From Prorocentrum cordatum (lineage: Eukaryota; Sar; Dinophyceae; Prorocentrales; Prorocentraceae), in NCBI GenBank assembly GCA_963575745.1, contig CAUYUJ010021693.1, forward strand, positions 595,768 to 659,767: 64,000 nt of DNA, in the 5' to 3' direction. Under the pieces are notes generated by a model that worked only from the letters and a program-made list of their open reading frames with translations, was not told where the DNA came from and did not search any database. Position numbers and translations under genes: made by a program. Below are positions 60,866-64,000 of this stretch, piece after piece; the stretch's first letter is position 1; every line of letters begins with the position of its first letter.

Positions 60866-61215
60866 TATCCTATCAGTTCTAGCGTCGATGGCCCCAGGAT
60901 GCGCGCAGTGACGATGCAAGTTCCTTGAACTCCCCTAGCTGGAACTTGTCCCCACCTGGTCAGCAAAAGCAAGGATGCACAGGTACGCATTGGAACAGCA
61001 CACATCTTCAAGATGCAGCATGATTGCATTTGATGATGGATGTGGCGAGGTGTTCAATGATGTCTCTCCCCCCTCCTCCATGCGAGGTATAGAGGCCCCC
61101 AGCTCCCAGGGAGGTGTCACCAAACGTTGTTGACCCTGGGGCCCCTCTCAAAAACAGAATTGGCTCCTCCACTCCACGCCTCCATAATATGATGTGCGTA
61201 TGTCCACTGGCATCC

Positions 61216-61356
61216 CTTCTCGCCCCTCGTTAGTAGAACTGGGGATGGGTGATCAGCAACACTTGGAGTGCCCACGCGAGCGTATTCGGGACGACCCACG
61301 TAGCACCATTAACGAACTCAGTGCAGAGCATTCTGCAAGGATGCCTGCACCAGTAC
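61216..61356 (+). other. Possible plus-strand exon
   Basis: After TTAGTAG at about 61215, a frame reads NWGWVISNTWSAHASVFGTT and HVAPLTNSVQSILQGCLHQY up to a GGGAG|GTGAAG donor. The composition looks coding, but no partner exon is found. It would be the only plus-strand coding piece. The rest of 60.9-61.5 kb holds nothing I recognise. Confidence 0.25.
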
Positions 61357-61539
61357 GGGAGGTGAAGGAAGGAGCGTCAGGGGGTCGGGCGGGAATGGTT
61401 GGATGGGGATCGGGCGGGCGAGATGATGCTCCACCAGCTGAGTGCCACGCCCTCCTCAGACAATCAAGCTGGGAGGGTACTTGCAACCAGGGCGTGTAAA
61501 CACTACGCGTGGAGGTACACTAAACTTGGAAGGAGGAGA

Positions 61540-61640
61540 ATGATGATGATGGTGATGATGATGATGATGATGATGGATGATGATGGAGGATGATGATGAT
61601 GAGGAGGAGGACGAGGAGGAGGAGGAGGATGAAGAAGAAG
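61540..61640. repeat. (GAT)n and GGA microsatellite
   Basis: ATGATGATG at 61541-61600 grades into GAGGAGGA to about 61645. Confidence 0.85.
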
Positions 61641-61923
61641 AGGGGGGTAATGTGGCGGAGGAAGACGACTGAAGAAGGGTATGAGGAGGAGACGTGCAAT
61701 TCTCGAGAACGCGTCGCTTATTTCGAGCGATGCACGGCGAGCCCCTCCTCGCCTTGCTCGAGCTGTAACGTCGCGCACGTCGCGCGCCAGCAAACTAGGA
61801 CCGATCGGTCCGAAACGTCGGCCTTCGCATGGCCTCGGCCGAACGAGGAAGGGCACCAGGGTCAGAGACGGCCTCGGGCTCTGGGCATGGCCTCGGGCCC
61901 CCAAACGAAGAAAAGGCTCCAGG

Positions 61924-61982
61924 GTCAGAGACGGGCCCGCGCATATGGGGGGGTACCCCCCATCCGCGGGCCCGTCTCTGAC
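61924..61982. repeat. Near-perfect 59-bp hairpin
   Basis: Outer arms 61924-61941 (GTCAGAGACGGGCCCGCG) and 61965-61982 pair perfectly. An inner ATGGGGGG/CCCCCCAT stem (61945-61952 with 61956-61963) follows after a small bulge, with a 3-base loop. The left arm's GGGTCAGAGACGG also recurs as a direct copy at about 61858. Confidence 0.9.
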
Positions 61983-62250
61983 TGGGACAAGGGGCGTTGA
62001 AATGTTCAGGCGCCCACCCTTCAGAATGGCCGAGAAACATGGCCGATGAGCCCCTCGAGGGCTCCCTTACTATCGAGAGGAGGTCTGATCACTCGATCAC
62101 TGCCCTCGAAGATATCACCCTCATCTGGAGCCCCTTCCGTCACCCCTCCTTCCGTCACCCCCCCGCCGATTGTTTCATCATTCTCTCTTCCTTTACGGTG
62201 ATGCCGGATCCTCCCTCCTCTCGAATTTGTGCTCGGGTCGGGGTGGTGGA

Positions 62251-63620
62251 TCACGGCGGTGCGATCTGCGCGTTGGCCGCGGCGACGGACTGCTGGACAG
62301 GGAGGATCATCTGGTAGAAGCTGTTCGCCTGGAGTCCCCGCTCCCTCTCACGATCCCCTCGACCGTTGCGCCCATGGAGGGATCAACGGGATAGGCGATC
62401 ACGAGTGGGAGGATCTGTCAATATTGCATCTTCCGTTGCTTCATCCTCTTCCTGTTCCTCCTCCTCCTCCTCCGCTCCCTCCTCATCATTCTCCCTCTTC
62501 ACCCGCTGATGGCCTTTGTGATGGCAGCGACGCACTCGCTGTAGTGGATGTCGGCCTCGGACGACCTGGAAAGAGAGCGATGCGAGACCAATCCGTCATC
62601 ACTTGGGCCTCGGGGACCAGGCGATGAGGGGATTGCGCTGGGAGAAGTTGCGACGAGGAAGAGGGCGAGGTGGAGGGGAGGAGGCGGAGAGGGAGGAGGA
62701 AGACGAGGAGGAGGAGGATTGATGCGACCGACCTGTTCTGCGCATGGTAGACCAACGCATCCTTCGCAAACTCCAGCGCGGCGACATTCTCCTCGAGCTG
62801 CACGTGCCACGGCTGCAACCAGGGCATCTCGGACACCTCCGCCCTCGATATTAGTCGAGTTCGTCCTCATCTTCTCGTCCTCTTTCCTCCAATCCTCGTC
62901 CTCGTGCTCCTCCTCGCCATCCTCCCCCCTCATTTTTCATCCTGCTGTTGCTCATCGAGTTCTCCTCTCTCCTCTCGCCTGCTCCAGTCGTCCTTCCCAA
63001 CCTCGTTCGTGCATTCGCCTCCTCATTCATGATCATTCCCACTCCTAGTCCTCCGCTACCTCGACTGCAGCTGCAGCGTTCCTCGTCAGAGGGCCAAGCA
63101 CCCCTCCAGTTGGCTGGAACGGGACCCGTGGTCGGCCGTCTGCATCATCATCATCGGCAGCAGCATCAACAACATCATTGACATCAAAATCGTCTTGGTC
63201 ATCATCATCATCATCATCATCATCGTCATCATCAGCATCATCATCATCAACATCAGCATCATCATCAACACCATCATCATCAGTAGCATCGTCATCATCA
63301 TCATAATCAGCATACTCAACAACATTATCAGCATAAACTCAAGTGGAGTAGTAATGCGACTCACAATCATAATGCTAGTCATCATCACCATCACCATGAA
63401 CCTTGCCATCATCAGCATCATCAGCATCATCTCACCACTCACCACCATCAGCTTCGCCATCAGCCACAGCAGCACCATCATCATCAACACCTCCTCCTCC
63501 CACCTTCCAGCCAGACAGCAGCGCGTGGAGGTGGGTAGCAGCTCCCAGGTTCGTGGCCACGCTGGTGCCGATCTGGATGGATCCTGCTGTCGAGGGCGTC
63601 GCTGCTGCTCCAGGCTCGTC
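62251..63620 (-). CDS. 3' end of a small-exon gene of unknown function (five exons)
   Basis: Exons are 63620-63504, 63113-63060, 62836-62733, 62565-62503 and 62320-62251. All four introns are GT-AG, all junction phases agree, and the total is 408 bases = 135 residues plus stop. The product includes IQIGTSVATNLGAATHLHAL, PTGGVLGPLTRNAAAAVE, MPWLQPWHVQLEENVAALEF, SEADIHYSECVAAITKAISG and FYQMILPVQQSVAAANAQIA, ending APP. It is probably helical. The pattern W--P-x-V-x-x-E----A-x-F faintly recalls the N-terminal helical domain of cyclase-associated protein, but that is only a guess. Earlier exons should lie right of 63620. Introns contain (GAT)n and CCT/GGA tracts. Confidence 0.6.
63140..63500. 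repeat. (CAT)n/(ATC)n microsatellite in an intron
   Basis: About 360 bp of imperfect CATCAT/CAGCAT triplets fill the intron 63503-63114 of the five-exon gene. The Met/Ile-rich frames there are artefacts. Confidence 0.85.
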
Positions 63621-63774
63621 CTGGGCTCGGGGAATAGGATACTCAAGACTTCTCCATCTCCCTAATCATGGGGATGGAGGGTTGATTATCAGATTCTCCT
63701 CGAGGTATTCCCACCCTCATCGCATCATCCTCCACATCTCGTATCACGCTCCTCCTTCTCGTACCCCCCTCCTT

Positions 63775-63900
63775 ATGTCACAACTCCTCCTCCTCCTCCT
63801 CCTCCTCAGTATCCTCCTTCCTCTTGCTCATCTCGTCCCCTTCCTGGCACCCTGGAAAATCCGTAGCGTCCTGATCCATGTATCCTACCTCCTCCTACCC
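63775..63900. other. Window end: CCT tract and a possible upstream exon
   Basis: A CTCCTCCTCC run lies at 63783-63806. On the minus strand at about 63882-63850, MDQDATDFP follows GTAGGATAC and could be a small exon of the five-exon gene, but its phase does not fit a simple join to exon 63620-63504. Nothing else is seen to 64000. Confidence 0.2.
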
Positions 63901-64000
63901 CCACCTCCTTGACAGCCTACCCATCTGAACATTATGGCATCATATTTGTATCATCTATGTTTTCCCTCAGCGTCCTCATCATCAGTGTAGCTGCTGTAGG

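Noticed and set aside
61541-61610. CRISPR-like array
   Set aside because: The repeats are trinucleotides without spacers; it is a eukaryotic microsatellite.

Overview
This is 64 kb of nuclear genome with the character of a free-living, high-GC dinoflagellate. A Prorocentrum-like genome fits best, but the species is inferred. The evidence is of three kinds. The retroelement proteins are of types known from dinoflagellates. Introns often begin with GC, and most are followed by G after the acceptor AG. Intergenic and intronic DNA is crowded with microsatellites, CCT/GGA tracts and minisatellites. I saw no bacterial or organellar features, no rRNA, no tRNA, no CRISPR array and no recognisable dinoflagellate spliced-leader relic. 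Every coding region I could identify with any confidence lies on the minus strand, which suggests one unidirectional coding block read from high to low coordinates.

Layout. 0-6 kb: a decayed LINE (ORF1 with coiled coil, endonuclease, reverse transcriptase, RNase H). 7.3-8.1 kb: a retroelement Gag relic. 9.3-11.7 kb: two copies of a structured repeat family (L arm, hairpin, minisatellite, R arm) on either side of an 84-90-bp repeat that translates as a 28-residue charged repeat. 12-13.4 kb: GC-rich DNA with short tandem repeats. 13.4-18.1 kb: a frameshifted UPF1-type helicase end followed by a long Cys-containing coding remnant. 18.1-20 kb: repeats. 20-33 kb: a decayed Ty1/copia-type element (Gag, protease, integrase, RT, RNase H) lying between two ~340-bp direct repeats that could be old LTRs. 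33-38 kb: polypyrimidine tracts, another 28-residue repeat, a second Gag relic and minisatellites.

38.5-64 kb holds the best genes. 38.5-41.0 kb: a two-exon gene with cytosine-C5-methyltransferase-like motifs; its GC-AG intron is filled by a (GA)n microsatellite. 42.3-48.4 kb: a multi-exon gene starting with a CxxC...CxxC module, whose introns are mostly GC-AG and whose junctions are mostly phase-consistent. 48.6-52.9 kb: a gene for about 1,330 residues interrupted by one 272-bp GT-AG intron, which is itself a copy of the structured repeat family. 58.0-59.9 kb: a transposase-like gene. 62.25-63.62 kb: the last five exons (135 codons) of a small-exon gene. Between these lie (GAC)n, (CT)n, (GAT)n, a 51-base poly(A) run, an 11-copy dispersed 20-25-bp motif at 55.1-57.7 kb, and strong palindromes at 5.05 and 61.95 kb.

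The most interesting signal is that the structured repeat family appears to behave as an introner: a mobile repeat that becomes an intron. One copy is removable in frame from a gene at 50.4-50.7 kb. Related arms occur at 9.3-11.7, 18.1 and 38.1 kb.
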